Below are positions 39,844-48,225 of a stretch of 64,000 nt of DNA, in pieces. Location: NCBI RefSeq assembly GCF_040676675.1, contig NZ_JBFAPK010000003.1, positions 286,338 to 350,337 on the forward strand, given 5' to 3'. Source of the DNA: JBFAPK01 sp040676675. GTDB taxonomy: Bacteria > Actinomycetota > Actinomycetes > Mycobacteriales > Micromonosporaceae. Position numbers and translations under genes: made by a program. The notes beneath the pieces are model-generated. The model saw only the letters and a list, made by a program, of their open reading frames with translations. It searched no databases and was not told where the DNA came from. The stretch's first letter is position 1. The number at the start of each line of letters is the position of its first letter.

Positions 39844-40803
39844 TCAGCCGGTCGCGGCGAGCGCCGCCACGCGGCGGGCGAGCCGGGCGGCGGCCTCCCG
39901 CAGCTCGGGCGGGTCCAGCACCCGCGCCTCGAAGCCCAGCCGGGCCACCTGCATGGCGAGCCAGTCCAGGTCGTCCGCGCCGGCGACGAGCAGGCACCAC
40001 CCGTCGCGGTCGTCCTCGACGCGAGCCGCCCGGGGCGGCACCAGCTCCCGCACCCGGTCGGCGCTGGCGCGCACCCGCACCCGGGCGACGTACCGGTACG
40101 GCGCCGCGGCCACGGACCGCTGCACGTAGGCGGCGGGGTCGGGATGCTCCCTCGCCCGGAACCGCAGGGTCGTCGCCACCGCCTCGCGCATCCGGTCCAG
40201 CCGGAAGGTGCGCCAGTCGTCGCGGTCGACGTCCCAGGCCATCAGGTACCAGCGCCGGCCGGTGGCGACCATCCGCACCGGCTCGACCGTGCGCTCGCGC
40301 TCCGCGCCGTCGCGGCCGGCGTACCGGAACCGCACCCGTACGGCGTCGCGGCAGGCCCGCGCGAGCGTCACCAGCACCTCCGCGTCGATCTCGATGCCGG
40401 GGCCGACGAGGATCTCGGTGGCGCCGTGCACCGCCCGCACCTCGGCGCGCAGCCGGGGCGGCATCACCTGGTCGAGCTTGGCGAGCGCCCGCAGGGCCGC
40501 CTCGTCCGCCCCGGCGACCGTGCCCCCGGCGGCCAGCCGCAGGGAGATCGCCGTCGCGATCGCCTCCTCGTCGTCGAGGAGCAGCGGCGGCAGCCGGGTG
40601 CCCGCGCCGAGCCGGTAGCCGCCGCCGACGCCCGCGGTCGCGCGTACGGGGTAGCCGAGGGCGCGCAGCCGCTCCACGTCGCGGCGTACCGAGCGGTCGG
40701 TGACCCCCAGCTCGGCGGCGAGTTCGGTGGCGGTCCAGGACGAGCGTCGCTGCAACAGCGCCAGCAACCGCAGCACCCGTTCGGTTGTCGCCTCGACGGT
40801 CAC
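39844..40803 (-). CDS. YafY-type transcriptional regulator (HTH + WYL)
   Basis: A 319-residue relative of the regulator at 1285. It has an N-terminal winged helix ('RVLRLLALLQRRSSWTATELAAELGVTDRSVRRDVERLRALGYPV'), a WYL domain with 'EPVRMVATGRRWYLMAWDVDRDDWRTFRLDRM', and a C-terminal WCX region. The start is GTG at 40803. It is divergent from the DinB/VOC gene pair (starts at 40865) with only 61 bases between, so it probably controls them. Typical actinobacterial local regulator; ligand unknown. Confidence 0.92.
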   Translation of the reverse strand: MTVEATTERVLRLLALLQRRSSWTATELAAELGVTDRSVRRDVERLRALGYPVRATAGVGGGYRLGAGTRLPPLLLDDEEAIATAISLRLAAGGTVAGADEAALRALAKLDQVMPPRLRAEVRAVHGATEILVGPGIEIDAEVLVTLARACRDAVRVRFRYAGRDGAERERTVEPVRMVATGRRWYLMAWDVDRDDWRTFRLDRMREAVATTLRFRAREHPDPAAYVQRSVAAAPYRYVARVRVRASADRVRELVPPRAARVEDDRDGWCLLVAGADDLDWLAMQVARLGFEARVLDPPELREAAARLARRVAALAATG

Positions 40804-40864
40804 CCGCCCATCGTCGCACGGATCACGGAACGATCCTGTCCGCTATTTGCGGCAGGCTGGGCCC

Positions 40865-41449
40865 ATGACCGACCAGACCTGGAATCCGCTGCTCCGCGAG
40901 CAGCTCGCGTGGCACTGGACCAGCCAACTGCGCGACCGCCTCGACGGGCTCACCGACGACGAGTACTTCTGGGAGCCCGTACCCGACTGTTGGAGCGTGC
41001 GCCCGCGCGGCACCGGCAGCGCACCGATACAGGCCGGCTCCGGCGCGGTGACCATCGACTTCGCGCTGCCGGAGCCCACCCCGCCGCCGGTCACGACGAT
41101 CGCCTGGCGACTCGCGCACGTGATCGTCGGCGTGCTCGCGGTACGCAACGCCACGCACTTCGGTCGCGCGCCCGCCGACTACCAGTCGTTCGAGTACGCC
41201 CCGACCGCCGCCGAGGCGCTGGCCCAGCTCGACGCGGAGTACGCCACGTGGCAGGCCGGGGTCGAGTCCCTCGCCGAGAGCGGGCTAGCCCGCCCGTGCG
41301 GACCGGCGGAGGGACCGTTCGCCGGGCAGCCGATGGCGGCGCTGGTGCTGAACATCAACCGCGAGATGATCCACCACCTGGCCGAGGTGTGCCTGCTCCG
41401 CGACCTCTACCTGCACGGCCGGCACGAGACCCGGCGGGAGGCGAGCTGA
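40865..41449 (+). CDS. DinB-family protein
   Basis: A 194-residue four-helix-bundle protein of the DinB/YfiT-like superfamily. The divalent-metal His triad is plausible in 'AWRLAHVIVGVL', 'NREMIHHLAEVCLLRDLY' and the early 'LAWHWTSQLRDRLDGLTDDEYFWEP' segment. Many members are thiol-dependent (mycothiol) transferases in actinobacteria. The ATG at 40865 begins right after the regulator's promoter region. It is followed one base later by a VOC-family gene, so the two form an operon, probably controlled by the divergent WYL regulator. Confidence 0.88.
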   Translation: MTDQTWNPLLREQLAWHWTSQLRDRLDGLTDDEYFWEPVPDCWSVRPRGTGSAPIQAGSGAVTIDFALPEPTPPPVTTIAWRLAHVIVGVLAVRNATHFGRAPADYQSFEYAPTAAEALAQLDAEYATWQAGVESLAESGLARPCGPAEGPFAGQPMAALVLNINREMIHHLAEVCLLRDLYLHGRHETRREAS

Positions 41450-41450
41450 G

Positions 41451-41888
41451 GTGGCCCGCGACGTACAGATCACCTTCGACTGCGCCGACCCGGCCGGGTT
41501 GGCGGCCTTCTGGGCCGAGGCACTCGGCTACCGGTTGCAGGACCCGCCGCGCGGCTTCGCCTCCTGGGACGAGGCCCTGGACGCGATGGGCGTGCCGGCC
41601 GAGCACCGCAACGACGCGTCGGCGGTGGTAGACCCGGAGGGCGCCGGGCCCCGGCTGTTCTTCCAGCGCGTGCCGGAGGGCAAGCAGGTCAAGAACCGGG
41701 TGCACCTCGACGTGCGGGCCGCCCCGGGGCTCGCCGGCGACGCGCGGATGGCGGCCCTGGAGGCCGAGGCCGAGCGGCTCGTCTCCCACGGCGCCACCCG
41801 GCTGCGGCGGTACGAGCCGGCACCCCCGCTCGGCGCCGGTCACATCCTGATGACGGACCCCGAGGGCAACGAGTTCTGTCTCGACTGA
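41451..41888 (+). CDS. VOC-family (glyoxalase/dioxygenase superfamily) protein
   Basis: A 145-residue protein of two beta-alpha-beta-beta-beta units. Typical VOC segments are 'ITFDCADPAGLAAFWAEALGYRL' and 'HILMTDPEGNEFCLD'. The start is GTG at 41451, one base after the DinB stop. Actinobacterial proteins with this N-terminus are a large uncharacterised subgroup. A hairpin terminator begins 9 bases after the stop. It is probably co-expressed with the DinB-type protein as a detoxification pair (inference). Confidence 0.88.
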   Translation: MARDVQITFDCADPAGLAAFWAEALGYRLQDPPRGFASWDEALDAMGVPAEHRNDASAVVDPEGAGPRLFFQRVPEGKQVKNRVHLDVRAAPGLAGDARMAALEAEAERLVSHGATRLRRYEPAPPLGAGHILMTDPEGNEFCLD

Positions 41889-41896
41889 CCGGCCGA

Positions 41897-41937
41897 GCGC
41901 GGCCCGGGGGACGTACCATCGCTCTCCCGGGCCGCGC
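41897..41937. terminator. hairpin terminator after the VOC gene
   Basis: A perfect 12-bp stem: GCGCGGCCCGGG (41897-41908) and CCCGGGCCGCGC (41926-41937) with a 17-base loop. Its right arm starts a 22-bp degenerate tandem repeat (41926-41947, 41948-41969, and a more diverged 41970-41991). Confidence 0.7.
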
Positions 41938-42001
41938 CGCTGGTCTCCCCGGGCCGCGCCGCCGGTCGGGTGCGCCGCGTCGCCGGTGGTGTTCCGGGGC
42001 G

Positions 42002-42829
42002 TCAGACGGTGAGCATGATGGCGCGCTGCGGCAGGCCCAGCGTCTCGCCGCGCCGGAGCGGGTAGACCCCGGGATCGAGCCCCACCCGCCGCGCGGCGTC
42101 CAGGAAGTCCCGCAGCGGCGAGCGGAAGGCGGTGTAGTCGTCGTAGTGGACCGGTACGGTCACCCGCGGGCGGATCATCCGCAGCAGCTCGGCGCCCTGC
42201 CGGCCGTCCATCGTGACCAGTGCGCCGAGGACGCGCGTGCCGCCCAGGTGGATCAGCATCGCGTCGATCTCGGGGAAGCGGGCGGGCACCTCCGCCAGGC
42301 TCGGGTGGTAGAGCGTGTCACCGGTGATGTAGAGGCGCAGCCGCACCTGGCCCTGATCCTCGAAGTCGAGGATCGTGCCCATCACCTGCGGCAGCAGGAG
42401 GTTCACCAGGCCGCGCCCGTGCCGGCCCGGTACGGCGGTGATGCGCAGCAACTGGTCGCCGCGCCTGATCTCGTGGCTCTCCCACGTGGGGAGCGCCTCG
42501 GCGCCGGCGAAGCCCCAGCGGCGCAGCCTGCGCCGGGCGTGCGGCGTCGTGATGATCGGCAGCTGCTTGTCCAGGCCGGACCGGGCTACCCGGTCGAAGT
42601 GGTCGCCGTGCAGGTGGGACAGGACGACCGCGTCGAGGGGCGGCAACTCCTCGATTTCCATGGCGGGGTCGGTACGGCGCCGGGTCCACAGCCCGTACCC
42701 GAGGTGGGCGCGCTCCCCGTGGTGCAGGAAGTTCGGATCGGTCAGCAGGGTGAACTGGCCCACCGTGATCAGCGTGGTGGCGGTACCGATGAACGTGACG
42801 CTCGCCTGAGTCGGTGAAATTCCCGCCAT
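42002..42829 (-). CDS. MBL-fold metal-dependent hydrolase (UlaG-like)
   Basis: A 275-residue metallo-beta-lactamase-fold protein. It has 'VTFIGTATTLITVGQFTLLTDPNF' at the N-terminus, the metal motif 'LSHLHGDHFD', further ligands in 'VPGRHGRG' and 'YITGDTLYHPS', and the C-terminal 'VTVPVHYDDYTAF'. This pattern is that of the UlaG/lactonase and N-acyl-phosphatidylethanolamine-type subgroup. All metal-binding residues look intact. It is a single gene, convergent with the VOC gene; substrate unknown. Confidence 0.9.
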   Translation of the reverse strand: MAGISPTQASVTFIGTATTLITVGQFTLLTDPNFLHHGERAHLGYGLWTRRRTDPAMEIEELPPLDAVVLSHLHGDHFDRVARSGLDKQLPIITTPHARRRLRRWGFAGAEALPTWESHEIRRGDQLLRITAVPGRHGRGLVNLLLPQVMGTILDFEDQGQVRLRLYITGDTLYHPSLAEVPARFPEIDAMLIHLGGTRVLGALVTMDGRQGAELLRMIRPRVTVPVHYDDYTAFRSPLRDFLDAARRVGLDPGVYPLRRGETLGLPQRAIMLTV

Positions 42830-42919
42830 GCCCGCACCCCCAGCAACCTGCCGGTATGTCCGCTCAGCCTCATCACAACACGGCGTCCCGGCCGCCCGCA
42901 GGGTTATCGGGTCGGGCGG

Positions 42920-43564
42920 TCACAGCAGGCCGGCGTTGCCGGCGAGCGCGGCCGCCTCGGCGCGCGTCGAGACGCGGAGCTTGCGCAGCAGCGCCGCCGT
43001 CAGCCGCTTCACGGTCCGCTCGGAGACGTGCAGCGCTTCGGCGATTTCGACCGTGCTCTGTCCCTTCGCAATAAGCTGCAGGAGCAGGCGCTCCTCGTGG
43101 TCGAGTACGGCCGAGACGGGCGGGCGCCGGGACACCGGCGCGAGCAGCGCCGCCAGCAGTTCGGCGGGGAGTACCGCCCAGCCGTCGAGGACCGCCAGCA
43201 GCGGCGGCAACAACTCCTCGGGCTCGCTGTTCTTGGGCAGATATCCCTCGGCGCCGGCACGCAGGGATTCGACCGCGAGTTCGGCCTCGGCCAGGCCGGA
43301 CATGGCGACGATCCGTACCGCCGGCGTGGTGCGGCGGATGGCGGCGATGGCGCGGACCCCACCGGGAGGCGGCATGTGCAGATCGACCAGGACCAGATCG
43401 GGCGCGGATCCCCGGACCATCGACGCGGCGGCAGCGGCGTCCCCGGTCGAGCCCACGACCCGCGCGCGTCCGCCCGTCGCGGCGGGCAGCAGCAGCTCCA
43501 GGCCCCGGACGAAGAGGGGATGGTCGTCGACCAGCGCGATGCGGATGCTGGCCGGGCCGGGCAT
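42920..43564 (-). CDS. LuxR-type (NarL) response regulator
   Basis: A 214-residue two-domain regulator. In the receiver domain the acidic pocket is Asp13-Asp14 and the phosphoacceptor Asp61 (in 'DLVLVDLHMPP'), with the Lys of 'GYLPKNSEPEELLPPL'. The C-terminal LuxR helix-turn-helix is 'LLLQLIAKGQSTVEIAEALHVSERTVKRLTAALLRKL'. The start is ATG at 43564. A histidine kinase gene starts divergently 30 bases away (43595), which is unusual for a cognate pair. Confidence 0.93.
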   Translation of the reverse strand: MPGPASIRIALVDDHPLFVRGLELLLPAATGGRARVVGSTGDAAAAASMVRGSAPDLVLVDLHMPPPGGVRAIAAIRRTTPAVRIVAMSGLAEAELAVESLRAGAEGYLPKNSEPEELLPPLLAVLDGWAVLPAELLAALLAPVSRRPPVSAVLDHEERLLLQLIAKGQSTVEIAEALHVSERTVKRLTAALLRKLRVSTRAEAAALAGNAGLL

Positions 43565-43594
43565 CTCCCGGCGTTACCCGGACCGACCCTGATC

Positions 43595-44641
43595 ATGCGC
43601 CGGCGGGGAGAGCGAGTGGCGGCGGACGAACGGGCGGCACCCGGCACGGCGCCGGCAGCCGGTGCCGAAACGCTGCTGCTGCGGACGCTGTGCCACGAAC
43701 TGCGGACGCCGATCAGCGCGCTCGGCTCGCTGACCCGGGCGCTGGTCGAGGAGACGGGAGGGCTCAGTCCCGCGCAGCGGCGGGCGATCCTGGCGCTCGT
43801 CCGGGAGCAGGTGCTGCACCTGGACGGCGTGTGGCGGCAGGCGGCGGCGCTGGCCGGCACCGCGCCACCCGCGTCCGAGCCGCGCCGGCCGCTGCGCGAG
43901 GTGCTCCCCGCGGTGCTCGGTCCCGTACCGCCCGCGCGGCTGCGCGTGCGGCTCGGGCGGGCGGCGGGGCAGCGGCTGGTGCCGCCGCAGGCGGTCCGGC
44001 AGGTACTGATCAACCTGGTGGAGAACGCGTTGCGGCACGGTCCCCCCGGCGGCCGGGTGTCGCTGCGCGCCACGGTCCGCCGGGGCGACCTGCTGCTCGT
44101 GGTGCTCGACGAGGGGCTCTCCTGCCACCGGCTGGCGGCGGCGTTGCGCCGCGCGTCCCCGCCCCCGGGCGGCTCCGGACTGGGGCTCTGGCTCGTCCGC
44201 CGGCTGGTGGAGGCGGAGGGCGGGCGGGTCGCGGCGTACCGGCGGCGACCGCGCGGGGTCGCGGTCGAGGTGGTCCTCCCCGCCGGTCCGGTGCGGCTCG
44301 CGGTGCCTCGGCGGTGGTCCCCGGCGGGCGTGCCGACGCCGAGCCGGTCGTGGCCGAGGCGCGCCCGGCGGCGGTCGGCGGTGGTGCGGGGATGGCCCCG
44401 TCGGGTCAGCGGTTGGCCCCGGTGGGCCCGCGGAACGGGAATGGCGCCGGTGTCAGCCATCCGTGGCCAAGGAGGGGACCGTGTTCAGTCACGTCAAGGA
44501 TCTACAGTTCGAGGCCAGGCCGGACGCGCCCGACGCGGGCTTCGCCGCGCGGTTGCAGGAGGTGCTGGGCGGCAAGTGGGGCGAGATGACGGTCGCGAAC
44601 CAGTACCTCTTCCAGGGCTGGAGCTGCCGGCTGCCGGGTAA
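43595..44641 (+). CDS. soluble histidine kinase-like protein, 3' end overlapping catalase gene
   Basis: A kinase with no membrane segment or PAS/GAF domain. DHp: 'TLCHELRTPISALGSLTRAL' with the phosphoacceptor His34. The ATP-binding domain has the N-box 'VLINLVENALRHGPPGG', a D-box-like 'VVLDEGL', and G2 'GSGLGLWLVRRLVEAEGGRV'. The kinase fold ends near residue 230; after it the frame continues in Arg-rich low-complexity sequence and overlaps the catalase gene by 161 bases. A frameshift or lost stop is therefore likely. The start is ATG 43595, 30 bases from the divergent response regulator gene. Confidence 0.75.
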   Translation: MRRRGERVAADERAAPGTAPAAGAETLLLRTLCHELRTPISALGSLTRALVEETGGLSPAQRRAILALVREQVLHLDGVWRQAAALAGTAPPASEPRRPLREVLPAVLGPVPPARLRVRLGRAAGQRLVPPQAVRQVLINLVENALRHGPPGGRVSLRATVRRGDLLLVVLDEGLSCHRLAAALRRASPPPGGSGLGLWLVRRLVEAEGGRVAAYRRRPRGVAVEVVLPAGPVRLAVPRRWSPAGVPTPSRSWPRRARRRSAVVRGWPRRVSGWPRWARGTGMAPVSAIRGQGGDRVQSRQGSTVRGQAGRARRGLRRAVAGGAGRQVGRDDGREPVPLPGLELPAAG

Positions 44642-45341
44642 GTACAAGGACCTGCTGCTCGACGTGGGGACCGAGGAGGTCGGTCACGTCGAGATGATCT
44701 GCACGATGATCGCCCGGCTGTTGGACGGCGCGCCGCTGTCGATCCAGGAGACCGCCGCGGAGGACAACCCGATGCTCGCCGCAATCTACGGCGGCTCGAA
44801 CCCGGCGCACTTCATCCACGCCGGCGGCGGTCCGCTTCCGGTGGACAGCAACGGGGTGCCCTGGAACGGCTCCTACATCACTGCCAGCGGCAACCTGCTC
44901 GCCGACTTCCACCTGAACGTGACCGCCGAGGCGCAGGGCCGCCTGCAGGTCGCCCGGCTGTTCCACATGACCGACGACCCGGGCGTCAAGCAGATGCTGC
45001 GCTTCCTGCTGGCCCGCGACACCATGCACCAGAACATGTGGCTGGCCGCGATCGAGCAGCTGAAGGAGGACGGCCTGGAGGAGATGCCGGTCCCCGAGGC
45101 GTTCCCGGACGCCGAGCAGGAGAACTCGGTCGCCTACCAGTTCATCAACTTCTCGGCGGGCGAGGAGTCGGCCGAGGGGAAATGGGCCTCCGGTCCGACG
45201 CCGGACGGCAAGGCCGAGTTCAGCTACGCGACGCGCCCGATGACCAGCGCGCCCGAACCGGTACTGCCCGCCGCGGACCCACGGCTGCACGGCACGCCGC
45301 CGTTGGTCGGCCAGCCCACGCCCGACGGCTGGCGGCGCTGA
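44481..45341 (+). CDS. manganese (pseudo)catalase
   Basis: A 286-residue ferritin-like dimanganese catalase, beginning MFSHVKDLQFEARPDAPDAGF. Metal ligands are present in 'GTEEVGHVEMI', 'NVTAEAQGRLQVARLF' and 'LLARDTMHQNMW'. The start is GTG 44481, 5 bases after AAGGAGG; another GTG (44463) would put the ribosome site inside the gene. The C-terminal arm (residues ~225-286) is Pro-rich with 'TRPMTSAPEPVLPAADPRLHGTPP', as in other actinobacterial members. It decomposes H2O2. Its 5' end overlaps the kinase-like frame; a hemerythrin gene lies downstream in the opposite direction. Confidence 0.93.
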   Translation: MFSHVKDLQFEARPDAPDAGFAARLQEVLGGKWGEMTVANQYLFQGWSCRLPGKYKDLLLDVGTEEVGHVEMICTMIARLLDGAPLSIQETAAEDNPMLAAIYGGSNPAHFIHAGGGPLPVDSNGVPWNGSYITASGNLLADFHLNVTAEAQGRLQVARLFHMTDDPGVKQMLRFLLARDTMHQNMWLAAIEQLKEDGLEEMPVPEAFPDAEQENSVAYQFINFSAGEESAEGKWASGPTPDGKAEFSYATRPMTSAPEPVLPAADPRLHGTPPLVGQPTPDGWRR

Positions 45342-45350
45342 GGACGGGCG

Positions 45351-45410
45351 ATGGTCGAGCTGCTGCTCCGTCCGCTCGCGGACGCGTTCATGCGGGTCGG
45401 GTTCGGCTGA
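45351..45410 (+). CDS. candidate 19-residue peptide gene
   Basis: ATG at 45351 begins 9 bases after the catalase stop and encodes MVELLLRPLADAFMRVGFG, an amphipathic helix-like peptide. The stop lies 11 bases before the next start (45422). No ribosome site better than GAGGAC is present. The close packing suggests translation, but there is no family evidence. Confidence 0.35.
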   Translation: MVELLLRPLADAFMRVGFG

Positions 45411-45421
45411 GGGGGCGACGG

Positions 45422-45736
45422 ATGTACCCAGCCACCCGGGGCGGCGCGGACGTCCGCCGCGCGAGCGCCGGCGAGATCGGCGCGATCCGCGGCAAGCTGT
45501 ACGCGTTCGCCGCCGCCACGGTCGTCGCCGCCCTCGTCGGGCTGCCCGGCTGGACCCGGCTCGCGCTCGCGGCTACCACGATCGCCATCCCGCTGGCCGT
45601 CGCCGTGCACGCGGGGCTGCCGGGGCTGCGGCTGCTGCTCCGGCCGCCGTTCAGGTCCATCCCTCGGGCGAGTCCCGCCAGCGGCGTACGGCGTCCCGTA
45701 CCCGGTCGAAGACGGCGATCGGTGGCTCGGCGATGA
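45422..45736 (+). CDS. small membrane protein of unknown function
   Basis: A 104-residue frame starting MYPATRGGADVRRASAGEIG, with two hydrophobic segments (~32-50 and ~52-72) and then an Arg-rich tail. The tail overlaps the 3' end of the convergent hemerythrin gene by 86 bases, so the natural end may be earlier or the tail may be non-functional. A GGGGGCG sequence precedes the ATG. It probably belongs to the catalase transcript. No family recognised; treat as tentative. Confidence 0.45.
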   Translation: MYPATRGGADVRRASAGEIGAIRGKLYAFAAATVVAALVGLPGWTRLALAATTIAIPLAVAVHAGLPGLRLLLRPPFRSIPRASPASGVRRPVPGRRRRSVARR

Positions 45737-46226
45737 GGGCGCCGTGGGCCGCCGCCCCGCCGTGCGTACCGGCCCGGGTCGGCGCCGCCGCCTCGGCCAC
45801 CCGTACCGCGTCGGCCATCCGGCGCAGCTGCTCCGGCGCGGCGCTCTGCCGCAGGTACGGGAACTCCTCCAGCTCCTCCCGGCTCGCGTGCTCGACCATC
45901 GCCGTGGCGAACTCCGCCATCCGCGCGTCGAAGTCCGGATGGTCGACGCCGAGTTCGTACAGCTCGGCCAGGTCCCGCCTGGCCCGCTCCTCCTCCTGCT
46001 TGCGCGCCTCGACCAGCTCCGCGCCGTCGGCGATCGCCCGCTGCGCGGTCGGGTGCACCACGACCTCCTCGGCGACCTCGTGCGCCGCGAGCAGCCCGAC
46101 CAGGGTCTCGAACAGCTCGCGCCTCCGGGCGCCGGGCCCGTCCGACAGCCGCCAGAGGAGGCTCCGGAGCCGGTTGTGCTGATCGAGCAGCAGGTCCAGA
46201 ACGTCCTGTTCCACGCCGGTCGTCAT
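45651..46226 (-). CDS. hemerythrin HHE-domain protein
   Basis: A 191-residue four-helix-bundle protein. Iron ligands typical of hemerythrin HHE proteins are visible: His in 'LLDQHNRLRSLLWRL', His-Glu in 'LLAAHEVAEEVVVHP' and His-Glu in 'MVEHASREELEEFPYL'. The central region is a long charged helix. The ATG at 46226 follows GGAGGG. It is convergent with the catalase cluster, so the oxidative-stress theme may be shared, but there is no shared operon. It likely binds O2, NO or peroxide through a di-iron site. Confidence 0.9.
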   Translation of the reverse strand: MTTGVEQDVLDLLLDQHNRLRSLLWRLSDGPGARRRELFETLVGLLAAHEVAEEVVVHPTAQRAIADGAELVEARKQEEERARRDLAELYELGVDHPDFDARMAEFATAMVEHASREELEEFPYLRQSAAPEQLRRMADAVRVAEAAAPTRAGTHGGAAAHGALIAEPPIAVFDRVRDAVRRWRDSPEGWT

Positions 46227-46381
46227 CGCCGTCACCCTCCCCAGGCGCCGCTGCGGTCGCCGCGGCTTTCCCGGTACCGGCCCCGCCATGTGCGCGGACG
46301 GCACCCGGGCGGTACGCCACGCCGCCGCGTCGCGGGCACCGGCGCGGGATGAACGGGGCGTCCAGTGGGTAGTGGGATGGC

Positions 46382-46663
46382 ATGACGACGAGCGCAGACG
46401 CCATCCTCATCGGCGGCCCCAGGGAAGGGAACACCGTACCGGCCGGGGACGCCGGCCTGGTCGAGCTGAAGATCGACGGGCTGATCCACCGGTACATCCG
46501 TACCACGCAGCAGCGGGAGCACGACGGCGCCGCGCTGACGGTCTACAACTACGACGGGGCGGTCTCGCCCACCGGCGGCGAGTCGGGCACCGAACCGGAG
46601 CCCGAGCGGCTCGCCTCCCCGATGGCCTCCGGCCAGGCCGAACCGCTGCGCCCGGAGGGGTAG
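46382..46663 (+). CDS. conserved small actinobacterial protein, C-terminus in tandem repeats
   Basis: A 93-residue protein: 'DAILIGGPREGNTVPAGDAGLVELKIDGLIHRYIRTTQQREHDGAALTVYNYDG' forms a compact beta-rich domain that I recognise as a common small actinobacterial family of unknown function. The tail (MASGQAEPLRPEG) ends at a TAG that lies exactly where a 27-bp tandem repeat (46634-46742) has CAG in other units, so the stop may be secondary and the ancestral protein longer. Confidence 0.75.
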   Translation: MTTSADAILIGGPREGNTVPAGDAGLVELKIDGLIHRYIRTTQQREHDGAALTVYNYDGAVSPTGGESGTEPEPERLASPMASGQAEPLRPEG

Positions 46664-46742
46664 GCAAAGCCGCTGCGGCCCGAGGGGCAGGCGGAACTGC
46701 CGCGGCCCGAGGGGGCAGGCGGCAGCGCCGCGCCCGGAGGGG
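46634..46742. repeat. four 27-bp tandem repeats across the stop codon
   Basis: Units 46634-46660, 46661-46687, 46688-46714 and 46716-46742 each encode a 9-residue block of the form QAEPLRPEG (QAKPLRPEG, QAELPRPEG). Unit 2 begins TAG instead of CAG, which ends the upstream gene. Between units 3 and 4 there is one extra base (46715) that changes the frame. Confidence 0.85.
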
Positions 46743-46761
46743 GAGGCCGGCCCGGGCCGGG

Positions 46762-48225
46762 TCAGTCGGCCGGCCAGTGCCAGAGCATCTCCCAGCCCTC
46801 CGGGCCGCGTACCGGGATCTGCCGTTCCGGGCCGAGCGCCGCGCGCAGGCCCGCGGCCAGCCGCTCGCAGCGGTCCCCGAACGGCCGGTACCCGTACCGG
46901 GGGATCAGCCAGACGGCGCCGGAGCCCCGCTCGGCGGCGAGCCGGTCGGCCAGCCGGGCGGGGTCCTCCGCCTCGATCCGCCGCGCGTAGTCGGTCCAGT
47001 CCAGCCTGCCCGGGTCGTCCTGGTGCGGGAAGCTGACCAGCCGGGGGTGGGTGTGCAGCCGGCGTACCACGTCGGGCCCCAGCTGGTCCGGGCAGAAGAC
47101 CAGGGTGTCGGCGTCGGTGAGGCGGCGGTCGAGCACCGCCGCGACGGCTCCGGCCTCGGTGCGCTGCTTGGTCACGAGCACCGCGTCGGTGGCGAGCCCG
47201 GTGGCGACCAGGCCGCCGACGAGCACGACGGTCCAGACCCGGGGCAGCAGCGCGGCACCGGTCCCGAGCAGCAGCAGCGCGAACGGCACCACCACGGCGG
47301 TGTACCGGCCGGCCAGCGCCGATCCGGTCAGCCAGGCGGCGACGTAGGCGAGCAGCAGGGTGGCGGCCCCGGCGGCGCCGAGCAGGCGGGTACGCCGGCC
47401 GCCGGAGACCGCCGCCCAGACGATCAGGGGCCAGACCACCAGCAGCAGCACCCGGGCGGGCGCCACGCCCGACGCGAACCAGTCGGCGATCAGGTTCGGC
47501 AGGACCTGGATGCCGCTGCGTCCGGCCCAGGGGGTGCCGGTGTGCCGGCTCTGGTACCAGAAGACCGGTAACCAGGCCAGGAACGGCACCGCCCCGGCGG
47601 CCAGCCCGACCAGGCACCACGCCGGCGCGGCGCGGCCGGGTCGCCGCAGCGCCACCAGCAGTCCCGCGCCCGTGGCGGCGTAGAGGAAGAGCGACCAGTA
47701 GTGGGTGAGCAGGAGCAGCGCGCTGACCAGCGCTAGCGCCGCCGCGCGGGCCGGGCCGGGCCGGCGGTACGCGCGCTCCAGCGCGAGCACGCCGAGCAGC
47801 ACCAGCAGGACCTCCAGCGCGTACGGCCGGGCCTCGGTCGCGTAGCGCACCAGCCACGGGTTCGCCGCGGCCAACGCCAGCGTCACGGTGCCCGCGCCGT
47901 ACGGGCGGGCCAGCCGGTGGAACAGCGGCAGCGCGGCGACCGCGAAGAGCCCGGAGAGGCCGCGTACGGCGAGGTCACCGTCGCCGAACAGCCTCATCCA
48001 GCCGTGCAGCAGCAGGTAGTACAGGGGTGGCGCGGCGTCGGCGCGCAGCGCGTCGACGAGCCGGGCCGGTGGCAGCGCGCTGATCGCGACGCTCTGCGCC
48101 TCGTCCAGCCAGAGCGGCGAGGTGGCCAGGAAACGCAGGGCGGCCCCGGCGAGCACCACCAGCGCGACCAGCGCGGTCAGGGCGGAGAGCCGGCCGCGCG
48201 GCCGGAGGCCCCGGCGTACCGTCAT
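46762..48225 (-). CDS. multi-pass GT39-like glycosyltransferase (dolichyl-phosphate-mannose type)
   Basis: A 487-residue polytopic protein with about ten membrane segments. The N-terminal first loop carries the catalytic acidic motif 'LATSPLWLDEAQSVAISALP', and 'VRYATEARPYALEVLLVLLGVLALER' follows, typical of PF13231/GT39-like mannosyltransferases. The soluble C-terminal part (~360-487) is unannotated. Its ATG overlaps the upstream flavin oxidoreductase stop by ATGA, so the two are translationally coupled. It probably transfers a sugar from a polyprenyl phosphate to a cell-envelope acceptor. Confidence 0.88.
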   Translation of the reverse strand: MTVRRGLRPRGRLSALTALVALVVLAGAALRFLATSPLWLDEAQSVAISALPPARLVDALRADAAPPLYYLLLHGWMRLFGDGDLAVRGLSGLFAVAALPLFHRLARPYGAGTVTLALAAANPWLVRYATEARPYALEVLLVLLGVLALERAYRRPGPARAAALALVSALLLLTHYWSLFLYAATGAGLLVALRRPGRAAPAWCLVGLAAGAVPFLAWLPVFWYQSRHTGTPWAGRSGIQVLPNLIADWFASGVAPARVLLLVVWPLIVWAAVSGGRRTRLLGAAGAATLLLAYVAAWLTGSALAGRYTAVVVPFALLLLGTGAALLPRVWTVVLVGGLVATGLATDAVLVTKQRTEAGAVAAVLDRRLTDADTLVFCPDQLGPDVVRRLHTHPRLVSFPHQDDPGRLDWTDYARRIEAEDPARLADRLAAERGSGAVWLIPRYGYRPFGDRCERLAAGLRAALGPERQIPVRGPEGWEMLWHWPAD

